Below are positions 15,537 to 22,569 of a stretch of DNA of 36,991 bases, piece by piece; within the stretch, counting starts at the first letter, position 1; every line of letters begins with the position of its first letter. The stretch is from a virus. Location: positions 1-36,991 of IMG/VR virus record IMGVR_UViG_3300025707_000017. One strand, 5' to 3'. The translations under genes were made by a program, and so were the position numbers. The notes below the pieces were generated by a model, which was not told the DNA's origin, ran no database searches, and worked only from the letters and a program-made list of their open reading frames with translations.

Positions 15537-16349
15537 TTATCTGTGTTCTTGTTCGTTGTTTTGTGGGCCTTTGACACTACTTACTAATATGTTATTTGCA
15601 AAATAATTGTTATCACTAGAATTAATATCAGTACTATCTATAAAATACGTTTCAAATTCATCATCTATATCTTCAAACCCTACTATTGTAACTGCATCAT
15701 TAACCAATTCTGTATAATTACCTTCCACTTCCATACGAATATCTTCTATTGCCTTTCCCGTTCCCAGTATAGGAAATCCACCAATTTTTAATTGTGCTGT
15801 TTCCCATTCATTTCTTGTAACCACATTATTAAATCTTAAATCTTCTATATCATATTTACTTTCTGTATACTTTTTTTCAGGTGAATATGATTCCATTCCT
15901 ACATTACAGCAAAAATGGTATCCCAAATCTTTAGCCCAATCATCAACTTCGTCTATATCAGTAACCATTTTTGCACGAGCACCTACTCTATCATATTCTT
16001 CCATACCCCCATCCACATCACTACATCCACGAGTTTCTATACCATCTTCACGATAAACAATACCACACGGCATAGCTTGCATTCTTAATGGGTGACCGAT
16101 AGTAGTAATTAAATCAGTCCCATCACTAAATTTTATTTTAACTAACTTAGTAGCTCGTTGTTTTTTTACTTTTCTAACTTTAGTATATGTGGGAGTATTC
16201 ATCATAGGATGTGCCCCATCATAATCTTCTGAAGCCATATCGAATGTTTTTATAACATCACCAGTTTGAATTTCTTCTATGGGTTTCTGATAATCATCTA
16301 ACATAGTAATTAACGTACCAGATGATAATCCAGGAATGATTTGTTCCAT
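15537..16349 (-). CDS. Stand-alone Hint-domain protein, copy 2 (270 residues)
   Basis: Residues 11-37 ('GTLITMLDDYQKPIEEIQTG' then 'DVIKTFD') are the first block of Hint (hedgehog/intein) domains. Residues 80-88 ('LITTIGHPL') are the second block and keep T83 and H86 of the TxxH motif. The terminal 'YFANNILVSS' (249-258) is the last block. The catalytic Cys expected three to four residues before GT is absent (G7/L8), and the terminal His-Asn pair is replaced by Ser-Ser, so protein splicing is unlikely. The insert between blocks (about 90-230) contains several Cys residues and no recognisable endonuclease. Only 2 nt separate it from the other Hint copy. It sits between the capsid and neck genes, so a structural or maturation role is inferred. 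Confidence 0.7.
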   Translation of the reverse strand: MEQIIPGLSSGTLITMLDDYQKPIEEIQTGDVIKTFDMASEDYDGAHPMMNTPTYTKVRKVKKQRATKLVKIKFSDGTDLITTIGHPLRMQAMPCGIVYREDGIETRGCSDVDGGMEEYDRVGARAKMVTDIDEVDDWAKDLGYHFCCNVGMESYSPEKKYTESKYDIEDLRFNNVVTRNEWETAQLKIGGFPILGTGKAIEDIRMEVEGNYTELVNDAVTIVGFEDIDDEFETYFIDSTDINSSDNNYFANNILVSSVKGPQNNEQEHR

Positions 16350-16351
16350 TA

Positions 16352-16909
16352 TTAATCTACACCTAAACCAAGTAAAACTCCATTTGCAAAGAAAGTTGAT
16401 CCTTTATCCAATCCACCAATACAATACATAGTAAAATCATCCTTACCTTCTTGAGATTCTACTTCCTCGACTGTTACATCATATGATAATCCTTCACCAT
16501 CATCCACAAAAACTGGATCATCGGCTGCAATTGCTGAAAATCTACTTTCAGGTTCACCTTCAGCATGTTCACCTGCACCATAGACTTCTTCTGCTGCTTC
16601 TTTACTTGCAACTACCCAATTCGTTCCTTCTTTCATCCCATATATTGGACTATCTGATGATAATACCAAATTAGTATCATTACTAAGTGATATTTTACTT
16701 ACATCTACACTTTCAATAGTGTTTTCTTGTACTTCAGTAACAGCTCCTGATGTTTGTTCATTTACCTCTATATGTGCCGAATCAAAATCTTCTGCTGATC
16801 CATCATATGTTTGAATTTTATCCCCTACTAGAATTTCTTCTATTGCCTTTAGAGAACCATCTTCTAGTGTTATCAAAGTACCTGTGTTTAACCACGACAA
16901 ATTTGCCAT
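16352..16909 (-). CDS. Stand-alone degenerate Hint-domain protein, copy 1 (185 residues)
   Basis: Residues 10-36 ('GTLITLEDGSLKAIEEILVG' then 'DKIQTYD') form an almost ideal Hint first block, and 'FFANGVLLGLG' (173-183) forms the last. The second block is degenerate: 'SSDSP' at 84-88 replaces T-x-x-H-P, so the catalytic His is lost. The N-terminal Cys and C-terminal Asn are also missing. The 'SAEDFDSAH' segment after block 1 matches 'ASEDYDGAH' in the next gene, showing that the two arose by duplication. A strong GGAG site and a TATTTATA box (16953) precede it, after the terminator of the capsid gene. It has no splicing potential; the fold may be reused as a virion or assembly component. Confidence 0.7.
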   Translation of the reverse strand: MANLSWLNTGTLITLEDGSLKAIEEILVGDKIQTYDGSAEDFDSAHIEVNEQTSGAVTEVQENTIESVDVSKISLSNDTNLVLSSDSPIYGMKEGTNWVVASKEAAEEVYGAGEHAEGEPESRFSAIAADDPVFVDDGEGLSYDVTVEEVESQEGKDDFTMYCIGGLDKGSTFFANGVLLGLGVD

Positions 16910-16952
16910 CTTGTAATCTCCTAAGTATAAATTTAAGATATATAATCTCTAC

Positions 16953-16960
16953 TATAAATA
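16953..16960 (-). promoter_or_regulatory. Candidate late promoter box TATTTATA
   Basis: The minus strand reads TATTTATA between the capsid-gene terminator (16971-17003) and the first Hint gene, 43 nt before its start codon. Being right after a terminator, it is the obvious place for a new promoter. Confidence 0.5.
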
Positions 16961-16970
16961 TAATGATCAC

Positions 16971-17003
16971 AAAAAAACCCCAATCTAAAGACTGGGGTTT
17001 TTT
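16971..17003 (-). terminator. Intrinsic terminator after the major capsid gene
   Basis: On the minus strand CCCCAGTCT pairs with AGATTGGGG through nine pairs (one G.U), extended by an A-run before and a T-run after the stem. The plus-strand reading has a mismatch where the minus strand has a G.U pair, which indicates minus-strand function. It lies 25 nt after the capsid stop codon and separates the highly expressed capsid message from the Hint genes. Confidence 0.85.
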
Positions 17004-17028
17004 CAGTTATCTTATAAGATATTAACCA

Positions 17029-18645
17029 TTATACATAGTTAACATCAGCAACGATCACTTTACCGTAGAATTCTGGCCTGACCATTTTCTTGGCGTAGCG
17101 AGTCATTACACCTTTACGTGGAGTAAAGTTAGTTGGGTCATAGACCAACGGAGTCATTATAAGAGGTACATACGGAGCATATACAGCACCTGTTTCAAGG
17201 AAATTACTTCCTCTGAAACCGACTAAGATTTGATTCTCAATCATGTATGGGTTCTTATAAACAGTATATCTGTTGTTCAATTGACCAACCTTCTGAACGC
17301 CCATTGCGTAAGAGGTGTTGGTTGCATTACCATCAGTATCAGCGGCGTAGCCAGGGATACTTTCGATGATAGTTGCAGTTTCAGGAGAAACTACGATGAA
17401 GTTTGCACCACCACGTAGAGTCTTCTGATGAATTGCGTTACTTACAGCTTGTATCTTGTTACCAAGAGTCTGGAACCAAGTTCCTTTTGTGTAAGCGTTA
17501 GAGTTACCAGATGCTTCAACAAATAATCTAGATGCTGAGTCATACTCGTATCCAGGTCTAGCACTCCAGCGTTCCTGTTTAGCAGATTCGTTAACTAACA
17601 ACATATCAAGGATTTCCAAATCAATTTCCATTGAGATGTATTCACTTAACATTGCTGTTAATTCGGCTTCTGCATCAACACTATGATAAGCGTTAAGGTC
17701 TTGAGCTAACTCAGGAGTCCATACAGCTTTCAGTTTACGTGTTTTAGCAACGATAGAGACATTACGCATTTGGATATCAACTTCGGGTATTCCAGCTGCT
17801 GTAGTGGAATCACCACTTGTGGAAGTATCTTCAAAATCTCCACGAGTTGTATCGGTTGGTTGTTTGTGATATTTAACACCAATACCTGTAGCCGCTCCAG
17901 TAATATCCGCTATAAACGAATATGTGGAAGCTGCTGCACTGTATTTAGTATGTGCGGGGTAGTATGCGGCTACTCCAGATCCAGAAAGTTCAAATGCACG
18001 AACACCAGAATGATCTGGGTTTGTGAATGCACCTGTACCTACAGTAACTTTAGATAAAGTTCCTGCGGAAACAGAAGCTGAAAGATCAGGTTCGAATTCA
18101 ACATCATCCCAAACAACAGAACCAGTAGTATATACCGTAGCACTTGCAGTACTACCTGATACTAATGTTCCAGTTGCGGAATCGTTGACGGAATATCCGA
18201 ATTTACCAGCACCATAAAGTCCACCACTAGCATCAGCGTTTGATGCAGAGGTGTCACCATGGATATCACCACCGACTGCATGTGCTGCTGTCTGTAATGT
18301 TCCATATTTGAAGTCAAGATAAAAGATCAGTCCACTTGGAAGGTTCATAGGTTGGACAGAAACGAAGTCCTGTGCTGCTAATTCACCAAAGATTCTACGA
18401 ACCAGTGGTAATGCAACTCCAGACCATTCTTCTGTACCAGGGCCACCAACTCTTGATGTTTCATCAATGAGCTGTTTAGCTTGGTTTTCCAACAGTTGAG
18501 CCATATTGTGAACTTTATCTTCTCTATCAAGACCTTCTAATAGACCTGTGGCTTCCCACTTCGCGACGAGCTTTTCTGTTTCTTTCCTACGCTCGACGGA
18601 AGGGCTATAGCCGCCCATTATATTTTCAATTGCCTTAAGTGACAT
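17029..18645 (-). CDS. Major capsid protein (T4 gp23-like)
   Basis: A 538-residue protein with ATG after GGAGAAC. Residues about 320-350 ('LAQDLNAYHSVDAEAELTAM' and 'EYISMEIDLEILDMLL') form the signature region of gp23-type capsid proteins with an HK97 fold. The sequence 'PMNLPSGLIFYLDFKYG' near residue 105 is also typical. The N-terminal ~65 residues are charged and contain 'QLLENQ' (LLE at 51-53), a plausible prohead-protease (L/I)xE cleavage site removing the scaffold-contacting arm. The C-terminus ('GVMTRYAKKMVRPEFYGKVI') is also conserved. The gene follows the scaffold by 21 nt and is closed by a strong terminator. Confidence 0.9.
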   Translation of the reverse strand: MSLKAIENIMGGYSPSVERRKETEKLVAKWEATGLLEGLDREDKVHNMAQLLENQAKQLIDETSRVGGPGTEEWSGVALPLVRRIFGELAAQDFVSVQPMNLPSGLIFYLDFKYGTLQTAAHAVGGDIHGDTSASNADASGGLYGAGKFGYSVNDSATGTLVSGSTASATVYTTGSVVWDDVEFEPDLSASVSAGTLSKVTVGTGAFTNPDHSGVRAFELSGSGVAAYYPAHTKYSAAASTYSFIADITGAATGIGVKYHKQPTDTTRGDFEDTSTSGDSTTAAGIPEVDIQMRNVSIVAKTRKLKAVWTPELAQDLNAYHSVDAEAELTAMLSEYISMEIDLEILDMLLVNESAKQERWSARPGYEYDSASRLFVEASGNSNAYTKGTWFQTLGNKIQAVSNAIHQKTLRGGANFIVVSPETATIIESIPGYAADTDGNATNTSYAMGVQKVGQLNNRYTVYKNPYMIENQILVGFRGSNFLETGAVYAPYVPLIMTPLVYDPTNFTPRKGVMTRYAKKMVRPEFYGKVIVADVNYV

Positions 18646-18666
18646 AATAAGTTCTCCAGTTTACTA

Positions 18667-19983
18667 TTAAATAATCTTAGCTAACTTCTGAAATCTATCT
18701 TTCATAGAATCGCCTTCAGAAATTACTTCCTGTTTCGGTGATTTTGTTGAAGCGACAGGTTTAGATGCTGAGCCTTTAGATTCTTTAACAATTTCGGGTT
18801 TAGCTTCAGAATTTGCTCCGAAAGATTCTGCCATTGTACTATACACTAGCTTAACCTCACGAATATTCTTAGCTCTATCAAAGGTTTCAACTACTTTAAC
18901 TTTCTGACCAGTATTCAAACCAAACACTCTAAATAGTTTGTTTGTGAATAATAGTTTTGCGTTAAGTAAGTTGACTTCGTTCAACTTAGAACGAAGATAT
19001 TTTACGACATTGCGATGCTCGTCAAGATCGGATTTAAGTTGAGAAACTTGCTCTTGTGCTGCTTCAGCTTCTTCTTCTTCACCTTCTTCTTCTTGAAGTG
19101 CTTTTATGATTTCTTCTAAGTCGATTTCCTCTTCAACATCCGTTACAGCATCCTCTTGTGGGGGTGCTAGTGGATCGTCAGCGGATTCGGCTAGAGATGC
19201 TTCATCTGCAGGTTCGCCTTTTTCATCTTCAGGATTTTCACTTCCTGCTTCTGGGGCGTCTGCTGCTGCAGGTTCTTCAGAGCCTTGGCCTACTTCAGAC
19301 GAATCTGATGCTTCAGCGGCTGGTTCTGTGTTTTCTGCATTTCCGATATCAGAAGAATCAAGAGTTTCATTAGAATCGTTATCGGGGGAAATTGTATCAA
19401 CTTCACCTTCGGTAACTTGTTCGTCTGTAGGCTCTTCTTCTTCAGCTTCTTCTTCATTAAGCTCATCTTCAAGTTCTTTCAATACTGCTTCGAGGTCTAG
19501 ATCAGCGTCAGAAACTTCTTCGTGGCCATCTTCAACATCCTCTTCAGAATATTCTTCTTCCACTTCAGCTTCTTCTTCAGAAACTACTGGTGCATATTTA
19601 ACACCATTGATTTCAATCACGCCTTCTTCTGCAGGTATTGCGACTTCTTCTTCATCCTCATCTGAAAATTCAGCTGGAACTTCTTCAGGAGCAACTTCTT
19701 CATCTTCATCAGAAAATTCAGCAGGTGCTTCAGGAGCAACCTCATCATCTTCTGCTGAGAATTCAGCAGGTACTTCTTCAGGAGCTATAGCAACTTCTTC
19801 TTCATCTTCGTCTGAAAATTCAGCTGGTACTTCTTCATCTTCTACTTCTGCCTGAATCTTCTTTGAAAGCATAGATTGTAGGCGAGGAGTGAAAGCTTCT
19901 TCAAGTGCCATTTTAGCGTTTGCTAAGGCTGTTTCGCGAACTTGTTTTGCGTCTGCAATGGCTTCTTTTAAAAGATCATCCAT
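18667..19983 (-). CDS. Acidic prohead core scaffold (T4 gp22-type)
   Basis: A 438-residue protein. Four 'PAEFS(D/A)ED' repeats (starting near 53, 72, 88 and 103) and long Glu/Asp runs give an extremely acidic middle. 'EINGVKYAP' (124-132) and 'DGHEEVSDAD' (152-161) recur in the protein at 20402-21163. The C-terminal quarter has 'LRSKLNEVNLLNAKLLFTNK' and 'VKVVETFDRAKNIREVKLVY', a coiled-coil/helical region typical of marine gp22-like core proteins. A gp22-type scaffold forms the inside of the prohead and is degraded by the protease. Position between the protease and capsid genes agrees. The upstream gap holds a structured leader and a TATTTATA box. Confidence 0.8.
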   Translation of the reverse strand: MDDLLKEAIADAKQVRETALANAKMALEEAFTPRLQSMLSKKIQAEVEDEEVPAEFSDEDEEEVAIAPEEVPAEFSAEDDEVAPEAPAEFSDEDEEVAPEEVPAEFSDEDEEEVAIPAEEGVIEINGVKYAPVVSEEEAEVEEEYSEEDVEDGHEEVSDADLDLEAVLKELEDELNEEEAEEEEPTDEQVTEGEVDTISPDNDSNETLDSSDIGNAENTEPAAEASDSSEVGQGSEEPAAADAPEAGSENPEDEKGEPADEASLAESADDPLAPPQEDAVTDVEEEIDLEEIIKALQEEEGEEEEAEAAQEQVSQLKSDLDEHRNVVKYLRSKLNEVNLLNAKLLFTNKLFRVFGLNTGQKVKVVETFDRAKNIREVKLVYSTMAESFGANSEAKPEIVKESKGSASKPVASTKSPKQEVISEGDSMKDRFQKLAKII

Positions 19984-20091
19984 TGTTTTTCTCCTAATTA
20001 ATTAAAAACTAGATAAATTACCTAATTTAATTTAATTATTTGTTTGGATTTAAAATAGTTATTGGGAACTATTATGTGATTAGTTTTAAGG

Positions 20092-20127
20092 TACACTATA
20101 TGACGGGATGGTTATCCCAATAGTGTA
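20092..20127 (-). other. Long stem-loop in the leader of the scaffold gene
   Basis: On the minus strand TACACTAT (20120-20127) pairs with ATAGTGTA (20092-20099), and the inner TGGGAT pairs with ATCCCG (one G.U) around an AACC loop, with a 4-nt bulge. The stem begins 10 nt after the TATTTATA box at 20138, so it would sit at the 5' end of that transcript. No T-run follows. Of the 190-nt gap before 20173, the rest is AT-rich and shows nothing else. Confidence 0.5.
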
Positions 20128-20137
20128 TTTAGTTTTA

Positions 20138-20145
20138 TATAAATA
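20138..20145 (-). promoter_or_regulatory. Candidate late promoter box TATTTATA
   Basis: The minus strand reads TATTTATA in the 190-nt gap before the scaffold gene. The distance to the start codon (154 nt) is longer than for other copies because the leader contains a large stem-loop. The surrounding tract is close to palindromic, so the direction is not certain. Confidence 0.4.
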
Positions 20146-20173
20146 TATATTTATTTAGGAAAACGTTCAAAAA

Positions 20174-20377
20174 TTAGAAGTTTTTATCGTTTTCTACTTG
20201 CATATCTCGTAAATTTCGTGCTTTTGCCCTTAATACCATCTTTCTCTTCTTCAAAGAGGGTTTTGTATAGTATGATCTCTCACTTAAATCATACAATATT
20301 CTGGAATCTTTTATCTTCCGTTTGAATATTCTTAAAGCTTTTTCTACATTATTATTCTTTACTTTTACTTCTATCAA
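20174..20377 (-). CDS. rpsU: Ribosomal protein bS21 homologue
   Basis: A 67-residue basic protein starting at TTG (20375-20377), with AGAGG 6 nt upstream; no better start exists. 'EVKVKNNNVEKALRIFKRKI' corresponds to the 'VxVxxNxxxxxALRRFKR' opening of bS21. 'YYTKPSLKKRKMVLRAKAR' corresponds to its conserved 'F(Y)xKPSxxRKRKxxxAxxR' part. Bacterial bS21 is about 65-71 residues long, so it is full length. bS21 is a late-binding 30S protein near the mRNA exit site, and homologues are known from marine phage genomes. It could modify host ribosomes to favour phage mRNAs. It lies inside the head operon, with a TATAAATA box just upstream. Confidence 0.8.
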   Translation of the reverse strand: MIEVKVKNNNVEKALRIFKRKIKDSRILYDLSERSYYTKPSLKKRKMVLRAKARNLRDMQVENDKNF

Positions 20378-20390
20378 GTGTAACCTCTAT

Positions 20391-20398
20391 TATTTATA
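20391..20398 (-). promoter_or_regulatory. Possible TATAAATA box upstream of bS21
   Basis: The minus strand reads TATAAATA, the T4 late-promoter consensus, 13 nt before the TTG start. A transcript from it would have a very short leader that starts near the ribosome-binding site, so it may be fortuitous. Confidence 0.3.
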
Positions 20399-20401
20399 TA
20401 A

Positions 20402-21163
20402 TTATTTTTGCCATCTACGATCAAATTGTCGTAAACTAACTCTTTTAAATTGTTTTTTTATTTCTCTATATGGATCATATATTTTTGGTTTAATGGATTC
20501 TGTTATTGGTTTATACTTCTTACCATCTATTGTAATTTCACCCATATCACCAAATTCATCTTCCATATCTTTCATTGCTTGTGCTCTAGCGGCTTCTTCA
20601 TCATCGGGGTCTCCACGAGTAGGATCATCATCAAGTGCTGTATCTAAGTTATCAATATCATCGGGGTCATCTTCAAAATCTCTACCAGGAGCACCCGTAA
20701 GAGATGAACCTTTCTCAGAGTCGTCTTCTGGAGTATCATCAAGTTCACGAGAACCTGGTACTACTCCCATATCGTAATCATCTTCGTCATCGTCAAAATC
20801 TCTTTCGAAATCTCCACCACCTAATTTACCTACTGGTTCTTTCTCTGGTTTCTCTTCTTTATCTGGGGTAAATTTACCTTTTTCATCATCTTTACCTTTT
20901 ACATATTTTCCATCATCTGTTTTTTTGAAAGTGGGTGCAGTTTTATCATCTTCTTTACCCTTTTCTTTATATTTTCCCCAACCAACGGATACATACTTAT
21001 CATCATCATTTGTTGGGTCAGCTTCAGAAACTACAGCGTGACCGTCTCCACAATCTTCGTCATCGTAAGATTCACCCATATAATCTTCTAACGTGGGTAA
21101 GGATTCACCAAATTTTCTATTAGTCCAAGTGGACTCTTTTAATAGTGGTTTCATTTTAATCAT
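20402..21163 (-). CDS. Acidic head-core protein sharing motifs with the scaffold
   Basis: 253 residues from ATG at 21163, chosen because GGAG lies 7 nt upstream; upstream in-frame codons lie inside the previous gene. Residues 40-49 are 'DGHAVVSEAD', matching 'DGHEEVSDAD' of the scaffold. 'GEITIDGKKYKPITES' matches the scaffold's 'GVIEINGVKYAPVVSE'. The middle is a long Asp/Glu/Lys-rich low-complexity tract. The N-terminus 'MIKMKPLLKESTWTNRKF' may be a capsid-targeting peptide. Probably an internal head or core protein. Confidence 0.65.
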   Translation of the reverse strand: MIKMKPLLKESTWTNRKFGESLPTLEDYMGESYDDEDCGDGHAVVSEADPTNDDDKYVSVGWGKYKEKGKEDDKTAPTFKKTDDGKYVKGKDDEKGKFTPDKEEKPEKEPVGKLGGGDFERDFDDDEDDYDMGVVPGSRELDDTPEDDSEKGSSLTGAPGRDFEDDPDDIDNLDTALDDDPTRGDPDDEEAARAQAMKDMEDEFGDMGEITIDGKKYKPITESIKPKIYDPYREIKKQFKRVSLRQFDRRWQK

Positions 21164-21491
21164 TATCATACTCCAAAGAATAATCTTCATTTCCAAATTT
21201 ATCCCAAGATGCAACTGCACCATTGAAATCTTCATATTTTTCGCCTGTATTAACCACTCTCTTTATCACTTGTAATCTTTGTATATTTTTATCCCTATCA
21301 CCTTTATATGGATCGTCTGCGGTTGGATAACTTAACTGTCTATATCCACCCTTCTCGAACCAAGGTTCAGGTTTATTCATATTTACACCTAATACGCGGT
21401 CTTTACCTGCTAATGTCCATCCAGTATCGGGTTCTCCACCATCTGCTTTATATGATACAACATTAGTTGAAACTTCTTTCAAAATGTCCAT
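21156..21491 (-). CDS. Small head-region protein of unknown function
   Basis: 111 residues from ATG at 21491; a GTG at 21515 would add eight residues overlapping the upstream gene. The start 'MDILKEVSTNVVSYKADGGE' is a short helix with an LKE site, similar to other N-terminal peptides in this cluster. The rest has 'GKDRVLGVNMNKPEPWFEKG' and 'PYKGDRDKNIQRLQVIKRVV', and an acidic C-terminus. No family is recognised. The gene overlaps the next by 8 nt. Confidence 0.6.
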   Translation of the reverse strand: MDILKEVSTNVVSYKADGGEPDTGWTLAGKDRVLGVNMNKPEPWFEKGGYRQLSYPTADDPYKGDRDKNIQRLQVIKRVVNTGEKYEDFNGAVASWDKFGNEDYSLEYDND

Positions 21492-21495
21492 CAAT

Positions 21496-22146
21496 TTAAT
21501 CACTCTCGTTATCACCCTGCCAATTTTTATCTATATAATTAAAGAATTTTGATTTTGCCTCATCACCCAATTCATCAGGAGAACCAACACCAAACTTCTT
21601 TAACGCGGCTTGAAAAAATTTCTCATATTCTTCTTTACCACCAGATTCTTCATTGACTTCATAGTATCTACCTACAATATGTCCCATATCTTCATATAGT
21701 GCACTCATTCTTTCTTGTAATCCTTGTGCTTCATTTGCAATTTTACTAAATTGACCTGAGAGAGAACCTAAATCTTTCATATTACGATTGATTGTAATTT
21801 TATCAAACCATTCTTCGGTTTCTCTTAAGGTATGAGTTCTTGCAGTCTTTGCAATATTAGCTAACTTTTCAGCAACTGATCTTATATCATTTTCACGATA
21901 AATATGTTTACCCAAAGAACCAAAATTTCTAACATCTTCTAAAAACTGAGATTCGTCAATTTCTTGTTCTTCGTGGCCATCCTCGTGGTCTTCTGGTATT
22001 AAAGACGACAATCTAATATCAGAGTTCACATCTTCAGTAGAAATTTTAGTCTTAAACATATCAAGATTTGAAAAGGCTGGTTTATTAACTACCCCACCCA
22101 CCATAAAATTTTCTACTATTTGTTTTAATTTAATTTTCTTTGACAT
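21496..22146 (-). CDS. Helical head-core protein of unknown function
   Basis: A 216-residue, mostly helical protein. The N-terminus 'MSKKIKLKQIVENFM' resembles the KxxLxxII(V)xE peptides of neighbouring proteins. Residues 51-60 ('PEDHEDGHEE') carry the DGH motif shared with the scaffold and with the protein at 20402-21163. The middle ('SVAEKLANIAKTARTHTLRE' and 'GQFSKIANEAQGLQERMSAL') is coiled-coil-like. A role as an internal head or core component is suggested by its place between the protease and scaffold genes. Confidence 0.6.
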   Translation of the reverse strand: MSKKIKLKQIVENFMVGGVVNKPAFSNLDMFKTKISTEDVNSDIRLSSLIPEDHEDGHEEQEIDESQFLEDVRNFGSLGKHIYRENDIRSVAEKLANIAKTARTHTLRETEEWFDKITINRNMKDLGSLSGQFSKIANEAQGLQERMSALYEDMGHIVGRYYEVNEESGGKEEYEKFFQAALKKFGVGSPDELGDEAKSKFFNYIDKNWQGDNESD

Positions 22147-22164
22147 TATATGTCTCCTATTATC

Positions 22165-22569
22165 TCAATTTGAGTATCTTCTAAATTTATCTCTTACTTT
22201 ATGCCACAATTGCTTTATAAAATCTTCTTCACCAAAATGGGTTCTTCTAATATCCCCTTGATTAAGTCCTCTTACTAAATCCAATGCCTCATACTTATGA
22301 CTTTTTACTCCATTCATCATAGTCTTAATTACTTTCTGTGATGCCTTTCCTAAAATCTGTGACATTACATTTAAATCTTTATCAACGAATTGTTGTGCTT
22401 CAGGTGAACTAAATGGCTTACCATATTCGGCTTCATCTAATTCAATTAAATGTTGTTTAAATTTTCTATGACTAAATTCTTCGTTAGTTGATTTTTTAGA
22501 TTCATCTACTTCAATTCCATCTTTTTCAAGTAAAAATCTTTTAAATTCTCTATGACTAAAGTCACCCAT
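22165..22569 (-). CDS. Small head protein with duplicated N-terminal targeting-like peptide
   Basis: A 134-residue protein. Residues 4-17 'FSHREFKRFLLEKD' and 32-45 'FSHRKFKQHLIELD' are tandem copies of one helix that ends in LLE or LIE. The rest is helical with 'DKDLNVMSQILGKASQKVIK'. In T4, internal head proteins carry an N-terminal helix ending in (L/I)xE that targets them to the prohead and is cut by the protease. The duplicate here fits that pattern. The gene follows the protease start by overlap (ATG of the upstream stop). Confidence 0.65.
   Translation of the reverse strand: MGDFSHREFKRFLLEKDGIEVDESKKSTNEEFSHRKFKQHLIELDEAEYGKPFSSPEAQQFVDKDLNVMSQILGKASQKVIKTMMNGVKSHKYEALDLVRGLNQGDIRRTHFGEEDFIKQLWHKVRDKFRRYSN

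Noticed and set aside
19106-19855. A 249-residue Ser-rich frame on the plus strand
   Set aside because: It is the complement of the Glu/Asp repeats of the scaffold gene; GAA/GAT-rich codons read as TTC/ATC/TCT/TCA in reverse and give long open Ser-rich frames.
20092-20127. Intrinsic terminator after bS21
   Set aside because: The stem is long but not followed by a T-run on the minus strand, and it lies just after a promoter-like box.
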